DNA of 64,000 nt from NCBI RefSeq assembly GCF_006538705.1, contig NZ_BJLP01000016.1:1-64000 (forward strand), in the 5' to 3' direction. Shown here one piece after another: positions 19,103-28,614 of the stretch. The DNA is from Cellulomonas uda. Its GTDB lineage: Bacteria > Actinomycetota > Actinomycetes > Actinomycetales > Cellulomonadaceae. Numbering within the stretch: the first letter of the stretch is position 1; each line of letters begins with the position of its first letter. The notes beneath the pieces are model-generated. The model saw only the letters and a list, made by a program, of their open reading frames with translations. It ran no database searches and was not told the origin of the DNA. The position numbers and the translations under genes are program-made.

Positions 19103-20461
19103 TCAGGCGAACAGCGCCTGACCGACGAACGGGCTGTGGCTCGTCGTGATCGGGGTGCCGTCGCTGCCCGTCACGAGCGAGCCGTCGGGCACGCCCGGCG
19201 GCACCGCGAACAGACCCGAGCCGGTGTGCTGCAGGTACTCCATGAGCCCGTCGTCGCGCGACAGCGTGGTCTGCATGGGGACGTAGTGCGTGCGGGGGTC
19301 GCGGACGAACGCGATGAAGAACAGCCCCGCGTCGAGCCGCCCCAACGAGTCGTTGCCGTCGGTGAAGTTGTAGCCGCGGCGCAGCATCCGCACGCCGTCG
19401 TTGTGCGTGGGGTGCGCGAGCCGCACGTGGCTGTTGAGCGCGACGAGCGGCGTGCCCTCGCGGCCGGTGACCTCGAAGTCGGGCTCGGTGAGCTCTTCGC
19501 CGCCGGACAGGGGCGCGCCCTCACCCTTGGTGCGTCCGACGAGCGCCTCCTGCTCGCGCAGCGACGTGCGGTCCCACGTCTCGATCTGCATCCGGATGCG
19601 CCGTGCGACGAGGTAGGTGCCGCCGACCAGCCACGACGAGTCGCGCGAGTCGTGCGCGGCCGCGTCCTCGCCCACCCACACGTGCCGCTCGAGCTCGTCG
19701 GGCTCCTCGGCCTTGAGGTTGGCGGTGCCGTCCTTGAAGCCGAACAGGTTGCGCGGCGTCGTCTGCGCCGTGGACGTCGAGGACGTGCGCCCGTACCCGA
19801 GCTGCGTCCAGCGGATCGTCGCGGCGCCGAAGGCCGCGCGCGACAGGTTGCGGATCGCGTGGACCGCGACCTGGGGGTCGTCGGCGCACGCCTGCACGAC
19901 GAGGTCGCCGTCGCTGCGCGCCGGGTCGAGCGCGTCCGCGGGGAAGTGCGGCAGCTCGACGAGCGCGTCGGGCAGACGGTCCGCGAGGCCGAACCGGTCG
20001 GTGCCGTCGGCGGCGACGAACAGCGAGCGGCCGAACCCGAACGTGACGGTCAGCCCCGCGGCGGGCAGGTCGGCGGCCTCGCCCGTGTCGTCGGGCGGCG
20101 CGTCGTACGGGCCGGACGCCGCACCGTAGGGGCCCGCCGACAGCCCCTGCGTGAGGCGTGCGGCGATCGTCGTCCAGCGCTGGAGCAGCGCGACGAGGTC
20201 CTCGCGGTCGTCGGTCGTCACGTCGAACGACGCGAGGTACAGGCGGTCCTGCGCGGGCGTCACGATGCCCGCCTGGTGCCGGCCCGTGAACGGGTAGGTC
20301 CCCGCGGCGCGGGTGTCCGGGGCAGGCTCGCCGGCCGACGCCGCCGCACGACCGGCGGCGAAGCCCGCGGCGCCGACGGCGGCGGCACCGAGCAGACCGC
20401 CGCCGAGCACCGCGCGACGCGTGACGCCCCGCGACCCGGGGGCGGGCGGCTGCTCGGTCAC
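19103..20461 (-). CDS. efeB: Dyp-type peroxidase / deferrochelatase EfeB
   Basis: A heme-containing Dyp peroxidase of 452 residues, exported by the Tat pathway: GVTRRAVLGGG followed by a hydrophobic, Ala-rich stretch. The family signatures GFKDGTANL (distal Asp) and HVRLAHPTHNDG (proximal His region) are present, as is MRRGYNFTDG-like sequence near LRRGYNF. In EfeUOB systems it oxidises ferrous iron, and a release of iron from heme has been proposed. The GTG start lies one base after the efeO stop. Confidence 0.93.
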   Translation of the reverse strand: MTEQPPAPGSRGVTRRAVLGGGLLGAAAVGAAGFAAGRAAASAGEPAPDTRAAGTYPFTGRHQAGIVTPAQDRLYLASFDVTTDDREDLVALLQRWTTIAARLTQGLSAGPYGAASGPYDAPPDDTGEAADLPAAGLTVTFGFGRSLFVAADGTDRFGLADRLPDALVELPHFPADALDPARSDGDLVVQACADDPQVAVHAIRNLSRAAFGAATIRWTQLGYGRTSSTSTAQTTPRNLFGFKDGTANLKAEEPDELERHVWVGEDAAAHDSRDSSWLVGGTYLVARRIRMQIETWDRTSLREQEALVGRTKGEGAPLSGGEELTEPDFEVTGREGTPLVALNSHVRLAHPTHNDGVRMLRRGYNFTDGNDSLGRLDAGLFFIAFVRDPRTHYVPMQTTLSRDDGLMEYLQHTGSGLFAVPPGVPDGSLVTGSDGTPITTSHSPFVGQALFA

Positions 20462-20462
20462 G

Positions 20463-21659
20463 TCAGACCCCCGTGACGACGGCGGTCAGCCGGGACAGCG
20501 GCTCGGAGAGCGCGTCGACCGCGGTGGACAGCTGCTTGACCTGCTGCGCGGTCAGCTCGTCGTACGCCGTGAAGCCCTTCTCCACCGAGCCGTGCTCGGC
20601 GAGCAGCCCCTCGAGCGCGGCGAACCGCTCGACGAGCGTCGCGGCCAGGTCCGGGTCGGCGCCCTCGACGACGTCCGCGAGCACCTCGTACGCCACGCGC
20701 GCGCCGTCGACGTTCGCCTGGAAGTCCCACAGGTCGGTGTGCGACCAGATCTCCTCCTCGCCCGTGACCTTGCCGGTCGCGACCTCGTCGAGGAGCTCCT
20801 TGGCGCCGTTGGCGATCTGGAACGCCTCGAACGTGAACTGCGGGTCGTTGACCTGGTCGACGAGCTGCTGCGTCCACCCGACGAGGTCGTCCGCCGCCTT
20901 GGTGCGCTCGGCGTCGGTGAGCGGCACGTACTCGACGCCGCCGTTGTCGGCGGCGAGCGGCGGCCACAGGTCCTTCTCGATGTAGTGCCAGCCGCTCCAG
21001 GTCTGGCCGTCCTCGAGGTCGGCCTCGCGCGCGTCGGTCAGCGGGTCGAGGTCACCGAAGGACTCGGCGACGGGCTCGACGCGCTCCCAGTGGACGCGCG
21101 TCGCGGCGTAGAGCGCGCGCGCCTCGTCGTCGTCGCCCGCGGTGTAGGCGTCCGCGAACTCCTGCGTGCCGGCGATCAGCGCGCCCACCTGGTCCTTGAC
21201 GTACGCGACGTACTGCGCCTCGGCGGCGGCGAGCTGGTCGGCCGCGTCGCCCGTCGGCCCGACGGCCTCGCCCGAGTCGGTCACGGTGAACTCGGCGCGG
21301 ATGCCGTCGCCCACCATGCCCGGCTTGCACGCCGTGTAGTACGTGCCGGGTCGCACCTGCACGACGAGGTCGCGCGTGAGGCCCGGGCCGATGTTCTCCA
21401 CCTCGGAGACCACCCGCAGGCCGTCCTCGCCGAGCAGGTAGAACTCGGTGACGTCCGTGCCGTCGTTGCTCACGGCGAACGTGAGCGTGCCGCTCGGGGC
21501 GGTCGTGGCCGACACCTCGCACGCGTCCTGGGTGCTGCTCACGGTCAGCGCACGCCCGGGCGCGCCCGACGCGGCCGGGGTCGCGTCGTTGTCGACGCAG
21601 GCGGCGAGCGGCAGGACGAGAGCGACGAGCGCGAGCGCGCCGAGGGTGGAGCGGGACAT
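20463..21659 (-). CDS. efeO: Iron uptake lipoprotein EfeO (cupredoxin + M75 imelysin)
   Basis: A 398-residue iron-binding protein acting outside the membrane. The lipobox LAAC near residue 21 makes it a lipoprotein. An N-terminal cupredoxin-like domain (to about residue 130, with TVSSTQDACEVS and YYTACKPGMVGD) precedes an M75/imelysin domain with HWERVEPVAESFGDLDP and GWHYIEKDLWPP, the usual metal-binding HxxE motifs. The ATG has a GAGGAG site at good spacing. It lies between efeU and efeB in the same operon. Confidence 0.93.
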   Translation of the reverse strand: MSRSTLGALALVALVLPLAACVDNDATPAASGAPGRALTVSSTQDACEVSATTAPSGTLTFAVSNDGTDVTEFYLLGEDGLRVVSEVENIGPGLTRDLVVQVRPGTYYTACKPGMVGDGIRAEFTVTDSGEAVGPTGDAADQLAAAEAQYVAYVKDQVGALIAGTQEFADAYTAGDDDEARALYAATRVHWERVEPVAESFGDLDPLTDAREADLEDGQTWSGWHYIEKDLWPPLAADNGGVEYVPLTDAERTKAADDLVGWTQQLVDQVNDPQFTFEAFQIANGAKELLDEVATGKVTGEEEIWSHTDLWDFQANVDGARVAYEVLADVVEGADPDLAATLVERFAALEGLLAEHGSVEKGFTAYDELTAQQVKQLSTAVDALSEPLSRLTAVVTGV

Positions 21660-21706
21660 GGGTCTCCTCAGGAGCGGGGTGGAGGTGCGGGCGTCCGACG
21701 CGGGCG

Positions 21707-22567
21707 TCAGGGGGTCGCGACGGGCGCGACGACGGCGGGCGCCGACGGCCTGGGCGCCGTCGACCGGCCCCACGTCGTGCGGACGAACACGGTCAGGACG
21801 ACGGCGACGTAGGAGGTCCACGCGACGAGCTGGAGCCACGTGGTCGCGGGCGTGAAGTTGAAGACGCCCTTGGCGAGCGTCGCGTACCAGGACGAGGGCG
21901 GGATGCTCGCGGAGACGTCGAACGCGAGCGAGTCCAGGCCGGGCAGGATGCCGGCCTCCTGCAGGTCGTGCACGCCGTAGGACAGGACGCCTGCCGCGAC
22001 GAGGACGAGGAACAGCCCGGTCCAGGCGAAGAACCGGCGTAGGTCGAGGCGCACCGCGCCGCGGTACATGAGCCACGCGGCCAGGACCGCGACCGCGATG
22101 CCGAGCGCGGCGCCGGCGAGCGGCGCGCTGGTGCCCGACGAGGTCGCCTGCGCGCCCGCCCACAGGAACAGCGCGGTCTCGAGGCCCTCGCGGCCCACGG
22201 CGAGCAGCGCCATGACGACCACGGCGCCCTTGCCGGCTGCGATCGCGTCGTCGAGCTTGTGCTGCAGGTCCGCCTTGAGGTGGCGGGCGGTGCGCGCCAT
22301 CCAGAAGATCATCCAGGTGATGAGGCCGACCGCGACGATCGACAGCGTGCCGCCGATGGCCTCCTGCGCCTCGAACGACAGCCCCTTGGGCCCGAACGTC
22401 AGCAGCGCGCCGAACGCGAGCGAGACCCCCACGGCGACGGCCACGCCGCCCCACAGCGCGGGCAGCAGGTCGCGTCGCCCGGTCTTGACCAGGTACGCCA
22501 CGAGGATGCTGACGACGAGGGCTGCTTCGAGCCCCTCGCGCAGGCCGATGAGGAAGTTCGCGACCAT
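21707..22567 (-). CDS. efeU: High-affinity iron permease EfeU (FTR1 family)
   Basis: A 286-residue membrane permease for iron, with about seven hydrophobic segments. It has both REGLE motifs that bind iron in the channel: LREGLEAALV at residues 9-18 and AVGREGLETALF near residue 122. It is the first gene of efeUOB. A 19-bp sequence similar to the DtxR/IdeR box lies 50-68 bases upstream of its ATG, so iron should repress the operon. Confidence 0.94.
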   Translation of the reverse strand: MVANFLIGLREGLEAALVVSILVAYLVKTGRRDLLPALWGGVAVAVGVSLAFGALLTFGPKGLSFEAQEAIGGTLSIVAVGLITWMIFWMARTARHLKADLQHKLDDAIAAGKGAVVVMALLAVGREGLETALFLWAGAQATSSGTSAPLAGAALGIAVAVLAAWLMYRGAVRLDLRRFFAWTGLFLVLVAAGVLSYGVHDLQEAGILPGLDSLAFDVSASIPPSSWYATLAKGVFNFTPATTWLQLVAWTSYVAVVLTVFVRTTWGRSTAPRPSAPAVVAPVATP

Positions 22568-22616
22568 GGTGACCGTTCGCCGAGTGTGTGCGTCCGCGGC
22601 GCCGGACGCCGCGAGG

Positions 22617-22635
22617 TGAGGTCAGGCTTACCTCA
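22617..22635. promoter_or_regulatory. DtxR/IdeR-type iron box upstream of efeUOB
   Basis: TGAGGTCAGGCTTACCTCA agrees with the known consensus TTAGGTTAGGCTAACCTAA at 15 of 19 positions and is itself an inverted repeat (GTGAGGT and ACCTCAC at 22616-22622 and 22630-22636). It is well placed to block the efeU promoter when iron is sufficient. Confidence 0.8.
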
Positions 22636-22708
22636 CACGATTCGCGAGGTTACACCCGTGCCCGGGGTCGGCGGGAGCCCGGTACCGAGCCCGACGATGT
22701 GTCTCGCG

Positions 22709-23230
22709 TCACGCGTCCAGGCCGCACGGGGCGCTCTGCGGGGTCGCCGGGATCGCGGCCAGGAGCGTCGGCCACGCGTCCGCGAACGCGGGCAGCAGGT
22801 CGAGCGCGGCGACCTGCTCGATCGGGACCCACGCGACCGCGAGGGACTCGGCGTCCGTGGCGCGCGCCTCGAACGGGCGCACCTCGTCGGCCAGCACGGT
22901 CGTGTACGACCAGTCCGGGTGCCGCAGCACGTGCGACGCGAACGGCCGCACCGCGTCCGCGGGGACGCCGGCCTCCTCGTGCGCCTCGCGCAGCGCGGCC
23001 GCGGTCGCGTCCTCGTGCGGCTGGCGTGCCCCGCCCGGGATGCCCCACGTGCCGCCGTGGTGGCTCCACGGCGCGCGGTGCTGCAGCAGCACGTGCGTCG
23101 GCCGGCCGTCCGGGGCGCGGCGCGCGACCAGCAGCCCCGACGCGCCGTGCAGACCCCAGTGCCGCGCCCCGCACCCGCGCTGCACCCAGCCGTCGCCCGG
23201 CGCGGGCGCGTGGCGGGGCAGGTCGGTCAT
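22709..23230 (-). CDS. Nudix hydrolase
   Basis: A 173-residue Nudix protein. The full Nudix box (Gx5Ex7REUxEExGU) is intact at residues ~63-85, reading GARQPHEDATAAALREAHEE and then AGV. The N-terminal GARHWGLHGASGLLVARR is a usual beta start. Substrate unknown; it may clean oxidised or non-standard nucleotides. It follows the carboxylase gene with a ten-base gap, so it is probably co-transcribed with it. Confidence 0.9.
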   Translation of the reverse strand: MTDLPRHAPAPGDGWVQRGCGARHWGLHGASGLLVARRAPDGRPTHVLLQHRAPWSHHGGTWGIPGGARQPHEDATAAALREAHEEAGVPADAVRPFASHVLRHPDWSYTTVLADEVRPFEARATDAESLAVAWVPIEQVAALDLLPAFADAWPTLLAAIPATPQSAPCGLDA

Positions 23231-23240
23231 GCGGTCGGGC

Positions 23241-25055
23241 TCAGTCGACGATCTCGCAGATCGCGGTGCCGGCGCTCACGCTCGCGCCGACGCTCGCGGC
23301 GAGGCCCGTGACCGTCCCACCGCGGTGCGCCACCAGCGGCTGCTCCATCTTCATGGCCTCGAGCACGACGACGAGGTCGCCCTCCGCGACCGTCGCACCG
23401 TCCTGCACCGCGACCTTCACGATCGTGCCCTGCATGGGGGAGGCGAGCGTCGTGCCGTTGGCCGCCGCCTTCGGCCCGCTCGCGTTGCGGCGCGCGGGCC
23501 GGCGCGGCATCCCTGCGCGGGCCGGACCGGGACGCCCCAGGCCGAGCGCGGCGGGCAGCACGACCTCGAGCCTCTTGCCGCCGACCTCGACGACGACGCG
23601 CTCGAGTGCCGGCGGCTCCTCCTCGGGAGCCGGGGCCGCGGCGGGCGCCCTGCCGAGGGTTGCGAGCGTGTCGGCGAACTCGGTCTCGATCCAGCGCGTG
23701 TGCACCGCGAACGGCGTGGCGGCGTCGGCCGGCGCGAACGCCTCGTCCTCGAGCACCGCACGGTGGAACGGCACGACCGTCGGGATGCCGACGACCTCGA
23801 GCTCGGCCAGCGCGCGCCGGGCGCGCGCGATCGCCTGCGGCCGGTCGGCGCCGGTGACGATCAGCTTGGCGATCATCGAGTCGAACGCACCGGAGACCGT
23901 GTCTCCCTCGACCACGCCCGAGTCGACGCGCACGCCGGGGCCGGACGGGAAGCGCAGCGTGGAGATGCGGCCCGGCGCGGGCAGGAAGTTCGCGGCCGGG
24001 TCCTCGCCGTTGATGCGGAACTCGATCGAGTGCCCGCGCGTGGCGACCTCGTCGTAGCCGAGCGGCTCGCCCGCCGCGATGCGCAGCTGCTCGCGCACCA
24101 GGTCGACGCCCGAGATCTCCTCGGTGACCGGGTGCTCGACCTGCAGGCGCGTGTTGACCTCGAGGAACGAGACGGTCCCGTCGGCGCCGACGAGGAACTC
24201 GCACGTCGCCGCGCCCACGTAGCCGGCCTCGCGCAGGATCGCCTTGCTGGAGGTCACCAGCTGCTCGCGCTGCGCGTCCGTGAGGAACGGCGCGGGCGCC
24301 TCCTCGACGAGCTTCTGGTGGCGGCGCTGCAGCGAGCAGTCGCGCGTGCTCACCACGACGACCGTGCCGTGGGCGTCGGCGAGGCACTGCGTCTCCACGT
24401 GCCGCGGCTTGTCCAGGTACCGCTCGACGAAGCACTCGCCGCGGCCGAACGCGGCGACCGCCTCGCGCACCGCCGACTCGTAGAGCTCGTCGACCTCGTC
24501 CGCCGAGCGCGCGACCTTGAGGCCGCGGCCGCCACCGCCGAACGCGGCCTTGATCGCGATCGGCAGGCCGTGCTCCGCGACGAACGCGTGGATCTGCGCC
24601 GGGCCGTCCACCGGGTCGGGCGTGCCCGCGACGAGCGGCGCGCCCGCCTTCTGCGCGATGTGCCGCGCGCTGACCTTGTCGCCCAGCGCCTCGATGGCGT
24701 CCGGCGACGGGCCGATCCACACCAGGCCCGCGTCGGTCACGGCGCGCGCGAAGTCCGCGTTCTCCGCGAGGAACCCGTACCCGGGGTGCACCGAGTCCGC
24801 GCCCGCGCGGAGCGCGACGTCGAGCAGCTTCTCGATCGACAGGTACGTGTCCGCCGCGCGGGCGCCGTCGAGCGCGAACGCCTCGTCCGCGAGGGTCACG
24901 TGCAGCGCGGTGCGGTCCTGGTCCGCGTAGACGGCGACGGACCCGACGCCTGCGTCACGGCAGGCGCGCGCGATGCGGACGGCGATCTCGCCGCGGTTGG
25001 CGATGAGGACCTTGCGCAGCGGGCGCACGGCAGGGGCGGACAGGCTGGAGGGCAC
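23241..25055 (-). CDS. accA3: Acetyl/propionyl-CoA carboxylase alpha subunit (biotin carboxylase + BCCP)
   Basis: A 604-residue fusion. Residues ~15-460 form a biotin carboxylase: [17 protein letters not shown]-grasp [24 protein letters not shown]. The C-terminal ~75 residues form a biotinyl domain with EAMKM and biotin-accepting Lys about residue 569. It carboxylates biotin for the beta subunit encoded at 29.4-31.0 kb, giving malonyl- or methylmalonyl-CoA for lipid synthesis. The start is a GTG with TACGGT five bases upstream. The 202-base leader holds a motif shared with the beta-subunit leader. Confidence 0.93.
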   Translation of the reverse strand: MPSSLSAPAVRPLRKVLIANRGEIAVRIARACRDAGVGSVAVYADQDRTALHVTLADEAFALDGARAADTYLSIEKLLDVALRAGADSVHPGYGFLAENADFARAVTDAGLVWIGPSPDAIEALGDKVSARHIAQKAGAPLVAGTPDPVDGPAQIHAFVAEHGLPIAIKAAFGGGGRGLKVARSADEVDELYESAVREAVAAFGRGECFVERYLDKPRHVETQCLADAHGTVVVVSTRDCSLQRRHQKLVEEAPAPFLTDAQREQLVTSSKAILREAGYVGAATCEFLVGADGTVSFLEVNTRLQVEHPVTEEISGVDLVREQLRIAAGEPLGYDEVATRGHSIEFRINGEDPAANFLPAPGRISTLRFPSGPGVRVDSGVVEGDTVSGAFDSMIAKLIVTGADRPQAIARARRALAELEVVGIPTVVPFHRAVLEDEAFAPADAATPFAVHTRWIETEFADTLATLGRAPAAAPAPEEEPPALERVVVEVGGKRLEVVLPAALGLGRPGPARAGMPRRPARRNASGPKAAANGTTLASPMQGTIVKVAVQDGATVAEGDLVVVLEAMKMEQPLVAHRGGTVTGLAASVGASVSAGTAICEIVD

Positions 25056-25208
25056 GGCTCACCGTAACGCCCCGGTGTGCGGCGCGGCCTCGTCGTCGCC
25101 GCCCGCCGGAGAAGATTGGGCTTGCACCCAACCTGCGCGGCCCGGGTTTTGTAGGAACCCGACGACGCCCGCGCGCCGCTCGGGGGTCGGTGTCCGGACC
25201 CCGCTGCA

Positions 25209-25224
25209 CGATCCCCACAACCCG
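25209..25224. promoter_or_regulatory. Candidate operator shared by the two carboxylase units (site A)
   Basis: CGATCCCCACAACCCG lies 154-169 bases before the alpha-subunit start. A near-copy, CGATCCCACAACACG, lies upstream of the beta subunit at 31109-31123 in the same orientation relative to its gene. A weaker relative, TTGTAGGAACCCG, is at 25149-25161 on the opposite strand, inside a small hairpin. Joint control of the carboxylase genes is inference. Confidence 0.4.
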
Positions 25225-25257
25225 ACCGTGGCGCACGGCGCGAGCGGGGCGGGTGGG

Positions 25258-25956
25258 TCAGGGGGTCCAGAGGGCCGGCAGCGGCAGGTCGACCTGGAGC
25301 AGGAGCGTGCGCAGCAGCGGCAGCGAGAGACCGACGACGCCGTGGTGGTCGCCCACGATGCGCTCGACGAACGGGCCGCCCCGCCCGTCGATCGTGAACG
25401 CCCCCGCCACCGTCAGCGGCTCGCCCGTCGCCACGTACGCCGCGATCTCCTCGTCGGACACGTCGGCGAAGTGCACGACGGTCGACGACGTGTCGCCCAG
25501 CACCGCCCCCCGCCCCGCCCCGAGCGTCCCGGGCCGCGGCTCGGGCGCGTCCTCGTCGGGCTCGCGCAGGTCCACCACCCAGTGGCCCGTGTGGAGCGTG
25601 CCCGCGCGTCCGCGCATCGACCGCCAGCGCGCGACCGCGTCGTCCGCGTCGCGCGGCTTGCCGAGGACCTCCCCGTCGAGCTCGAGCATCGAGTCGCAGC
25701 CCAGCACCACGAGGTCGGTGGCGTCCGCGAGGTCGTCGGGCAGGTGCGCGGCGACGTCGTGCGCCTTGGCCTGCGCGAGCACGAGCACCGCGTCCGCCGG
25801 GTCGAGCACGCCGTCCGCGTCCCCGTAGCGCTCGCGGGCCCGGGCCAGCACCGCGTCCTCGTCGACGGACGAGACCGCCACGAGCGGCTCGATGCCGGCG
25901 GCGCGGAGCGTGGCACGGCGGGCGGGGGAGGCGGAGGCGAGCAGCAGGCGGGTCAC
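25258..25956 (-). CDS. maf: Maf family nucleotide pyrophosphatase
   Basis: A 232-residue Maf/HAM1-like house-cleaning enzyme that hydrolyses non-canonical or modified nucleoside triphosphates and affects septum formation in some bacteria. The start motif LLLASASPARRATLRAAGI, the VLGCDSMLELDG block and YVATGEPLTVAGAF are diagnostic. I start at GTG 25956, which follows a TAGGGT box by seven bases (leaderless pattern). It reads towards the carboxylase alpha gene. Confidence 0.9.
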   Translation of the reverse strand: MTRLLLASASPARRATLRAAGIEPLVAVSSVDEDAVLARARERYGDADGVLDPADAVLVLAQAKAHDVAAHLPDDLADATDLVVLGCDSMLELDGEVLGKPRDADDAVARWRSMRGRAGTLHTGHWVVDLREPDEDAPEPRPGTLGAGRGAVLGDTSSTVVHFADVSDEEIAAYVATGEPLTVAGAFTIDGRGGPFVERIVGDHHGVVGLSLPLLRTLLLQVDLPLPALWTP

Positions 25957-26129
25957 GGCCCGCACCCTACCCACGCAGGTCGCGGGGTCCGAGCCGCGCG
26001 CCGAGGGACGATTGTCGGGGTTCGCGCACAGGAACGTGGGTCACAATGGCGGTCGCGCGCTTGCGCAGCGTCGGGGGCCGACGCAGGACGCCGGGTGGCT
26101 CGGGAGGGCTCGTGGGCAAGGAGAACACC

Positions 26130-26792
26130 GTGGTCGACGTGGACGACGACGACCTCGAGCTCGACGACCTGGTCGACGACGACCCCGACCTGCTCGCGCC
26201 GCCGGACCCGGCGTGGCGGCGGCGCACCGCGATCGAGATGGTGGTCTCGGGCCTGATCGGCCTGTACGCGTCGTTCGTGCTGTCCATCGAGGCGCTCGTG
26301 CTGGCCGCCGACAAGAACGCCAAGCTCAGCTGCAGCTTCAACGAGAAGATCAACTGCGCCACGGTCGCGAAGCACTGGGCCGCCGAGCTGCTGGGCTTCC
26401 CGAACGCGTTCCTCGGCATCGCCGCCGAGGCCGTCGTGCTGACCGTCGCGGTCGCGCTGGTCGGTGGCGTGGTTTTCCCGCGCTGGTTCATGCGCACCGC
26501 GCAGGCGATCTACACGATCGGGTTCCTGTTCGCGTGGTGGCTGTTCTACATGTCGTACTTCGTGATCGGCGCGCTGTGCCCGTGGTGCCTGCTCATCACG
26601 CTCACGACGACCCTGGTGTGGGCCGGGCTGACGCGCATCAACATCCGCGAGGGGCACATCGCGCTGCCGGGCCGGGCCGGTGCGGCCGGCCGGCGGTTCG
26701 TCCAGGAGGGCAACGACTGGTTCGTGACGATCGCGCTGCTCGTCGTCATGGCCGGGATGATCATGGTCAAGTACGGGTACACGCTGTTCTGA
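26130..26792 (+). CDS. Vitamin K epoxide reductase (VKOR) family membrane protein
   Basis: A 220-residue protein with an acidic N-terminus and about five hydrophobic segments. It has the VKOR active-site CPWC in IGALCPWCLLITL and the loop cysteine pair in KLSCSFNEKINCATVAKH, plus FPNAFLGI. In actinobacteria such proteins reoxidise DsbA-like partners using quinone, for disulfide formation in exported proteins. I chose GTG 26130, behind AAGGAG with a six-base spacer; GTG 26112 or ATG 26046 would add 6 or 28 residues. Confidence 0.88.
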   Translation: MVDVDDDDLELDDLVDDDPDLLAPPDPAWRRRTAIEMVVSGLIGLYASFVLSIEALVLAADKNAKLSCSFNEKINCATVAKHWAAELLGFPNAFLGIAAEAVVLTVAVALVGGVVFPRWFMRTAQAIYTIGFLFAWWLFYMSYFVIGALCPWCLLITLTTTLVWAGLTRINIREGHIALPGRAGAAGRRFVQEGNDWFVTIALLVVMAGMIMVKYGYTLF

Positions 26793-26809
26793 GCGGAGCG
26801 CGCGAGCCG

Positions 26810-26865
26810 CACGACGAAGGCCCGGACCCCGAGAATCCGCCCACAGGGGCCGGGCCTTCGTCGTG
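26810..26865. terminator. Bidirectional terminator between VKOR and DUF885 genes
   Basis: A long inverted repeat: 26810-26825 pairs perfectly with 26850-26865, then after a one-base bulge CCCC (26827-26830) pairs with GGGG (26846-26849). It sits between two convergent genes. Confidence 0.88.
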
Positions 26866-26871
26866 GGCGGG

Positions 26872-28548
26872 TCAGAACGCGAGCTTGAGGACGTCCAGGG
26901 GGAGCGAGCCGAGGTCGAGCGCCTTGGCGTGGAACGCGCGCAGGTCGAACGCGTCGCCGGCGGCGGCCCGTGCCGCGTCACGCGTCTGCTCCCACAGGCG
27001 CTGGCCGACCTTGTAGGACGGCGCCTGGCCCGGCCACCCGAGGTAGCGCATCCACTCGAACCGCACGAACGACTCGGGCATGTTCACGTTCGCGAGCAGG
27101 AACGCGAGCGCCTTGTCGGCGTCCCAGCGGCCGCCGCCCCACTGCTCGGGAGCGGGCAGGCCGAGGTGCACACCGATGTCGAACACGACGCGCGCCGCGC
27201 GCATCCGCTGGCCGTCGAGCATGCCGAGGCGGTCGCCCGGGTCGTCCAGGAAGCCGAGGTCCGCCATCAGGCGCTCGGCGTACAGCGCCCAGCCCTCGCC
27301 GTGACCCGAGGTCCAGCAGGCGAGGCGGCGCCACGTGTTGAGGTCCGCCCGGTTGTACACCGCGGCACCGACCTGCAGGTGGTGACCCGGCACGCCCTCG
27401 TGGTAGACGGTCGTCTTCTCGCGCCACGTGTTGAACGTCGTGACGTCGGCCGGCACCGACCACCACATGCGGCCGGGCCGCGTGAAGTCGTCCGACGGGC
27501 CCGTGTAGTAGATGCCGCCGGACTGGGTCGGGGCGATCCGGCACTCGAGCGTGTGCAGCGGCTCGGGGATGTCGAAGTGCGTGCCGTCGAGCGCGGCGAT
27601 CGCCGCGTCCGAGGTCTCCTGCATCCAGCGGCGCAACTCGTCCTTGCCGTGCAGGGTGCGCGACGGGTCCGCGTCGAGCGCCGCCACGGCCTGCTCGACC
27701 GTGGTACCCGGTCCGGCGATCTGCGCCGCGACGGCCTCCTGCTCCGCGACGACCCGCGCGAGCTCCTCGAGCCCCCACTGGTAGGTCTCCTCGAGGTCCA
27801 CGGCCGCGCCCAGGAACGCCCGGGAGAACAGCTGGTAGCGGTCGCGGCCCGCGGCGTCGTCGGTGGGGGCCTGCGGCGCGAGCTCGTCGCGCAGGAACTC
27901 CGCGAGCCGGCCGTACGCCTCGCGCGCACCCGCGGCGCCGCGCTCGAGCTCGGCGCGCACGAGCGCGCACGACGACGAGTCGTCCAGCGCGGCCGCGGCG
28001 GCCTCGCCCTGCACGAACTCGGTGAAGAACGAGCTGCCGGCGGCGAGCTCGACGGCCTGCGTCACACCCTCACGGACCTGCCGGACCGCCGGGACGAGCC
28101 CGCGCGCGGCGCCGGCGCGCAGGGACTCGACGTAGCCGTCGACCGCGTGGGGCAGCGCCGTCAGACGCGCCGCGATGTTCTCCCAGGCCTCGATGTCGCC
28201 CGTCGGCATGATGTCGAACACGTCGCGCAGGCCCTGGACGGGCGACGCGATGTTGTTCAGGTCGCGCAGGTGCTCGCCCGCGGCGTGCAGCTCGAGGTCC
28301 AGCCCGAGCCGCTCCCGCATGGCCGCGACCGTGATGCGGTCGACGTCGTCCACCGGCGCGAGGGCGTCGAGCTCGAGGAGCGTCGAGCGCGTGAGGTCCG
28401 CGCGCGCGTCGTGCCCCGCGGGGGACAGGTCGGTCATCTCGTGGTCGTGGCCCGACAGACCCATCGCTGTCGCGGACAGCGGGTCGAGCGAGGCGTAGGT
28501 GCTGACGTACTTCTCGGCGACGGCGTCGACGGCCGTGGGTTCACGCAT
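26872..28548 (-). CDS. DUF885 family putative metallopeptidase
   Basis: A 558-residue soluble protein of the DUF885 family. The conserved zinc-type motif is TTVYHEGVPGHHLQVGA, related to the HExxH of M1/M32-like peptidases, and GHGEGWALYAERLM carries the third-ligand region. Family members are thought to be peptidases or dipeptidases; the substrate here is unknown. No signal peptide is seen. The ATG is seven bases after TAGGGT, a leaderless promoter pattern. Confidence 0.88.
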   Translation of the reverse strand: MREPTAVDAVAEKYVSTYASLDPLSATAMGLSGHDHEMTDLSPAGHDARADLTRSTLLELDALAPVDDVDRITVAAMRERLGLDLELHAAGEHLRDLNNIASPVQGLRDVFDIMPTGDIEAWENIAARLTALPHAVDGYVESLRAGAARGLVPAVRQVREGVTQAVELAAGSSFFTEFVQGEAAAAALDDSSSCALVRAELERGAAGAREAYGRLAEFLRDELAPQAPTDDAAGRDRYQLFSRAFLGAAVDLEETYQWGLEELARVVAEQEAVAAQIAGPGTTVEQAVAALDADPSRTLHGKDELRRWMQETSDAAIAALDGTHFDIPEPLHTLECRIAPTQSGGIYYTGPSDDFTRPGRMWWSVPADVTTFNTWREKTTVYHEGVPGHHLQVGAAVYNRADLNTWRRLACWTSGHGEGWALYAERLMADLGFLDDPGDRLGMLDGQRMRAARVVFDIGVHLGLPAPEQWGGGRWDADKALAFLLANVNMPESFVRFEWMRYLGWPGQAPSYKVGQRLWEQTRDAARAAAGDAFDLRAFHAKALDLGSLPLDVLKLAF

Positions 28549-28614
28549 GCGCCCGACCCTACTCGTCGGTAGCGACGCGCCCGGGACCGGGGACGGCGGT
28601 CGCGGGAGCCGCGG

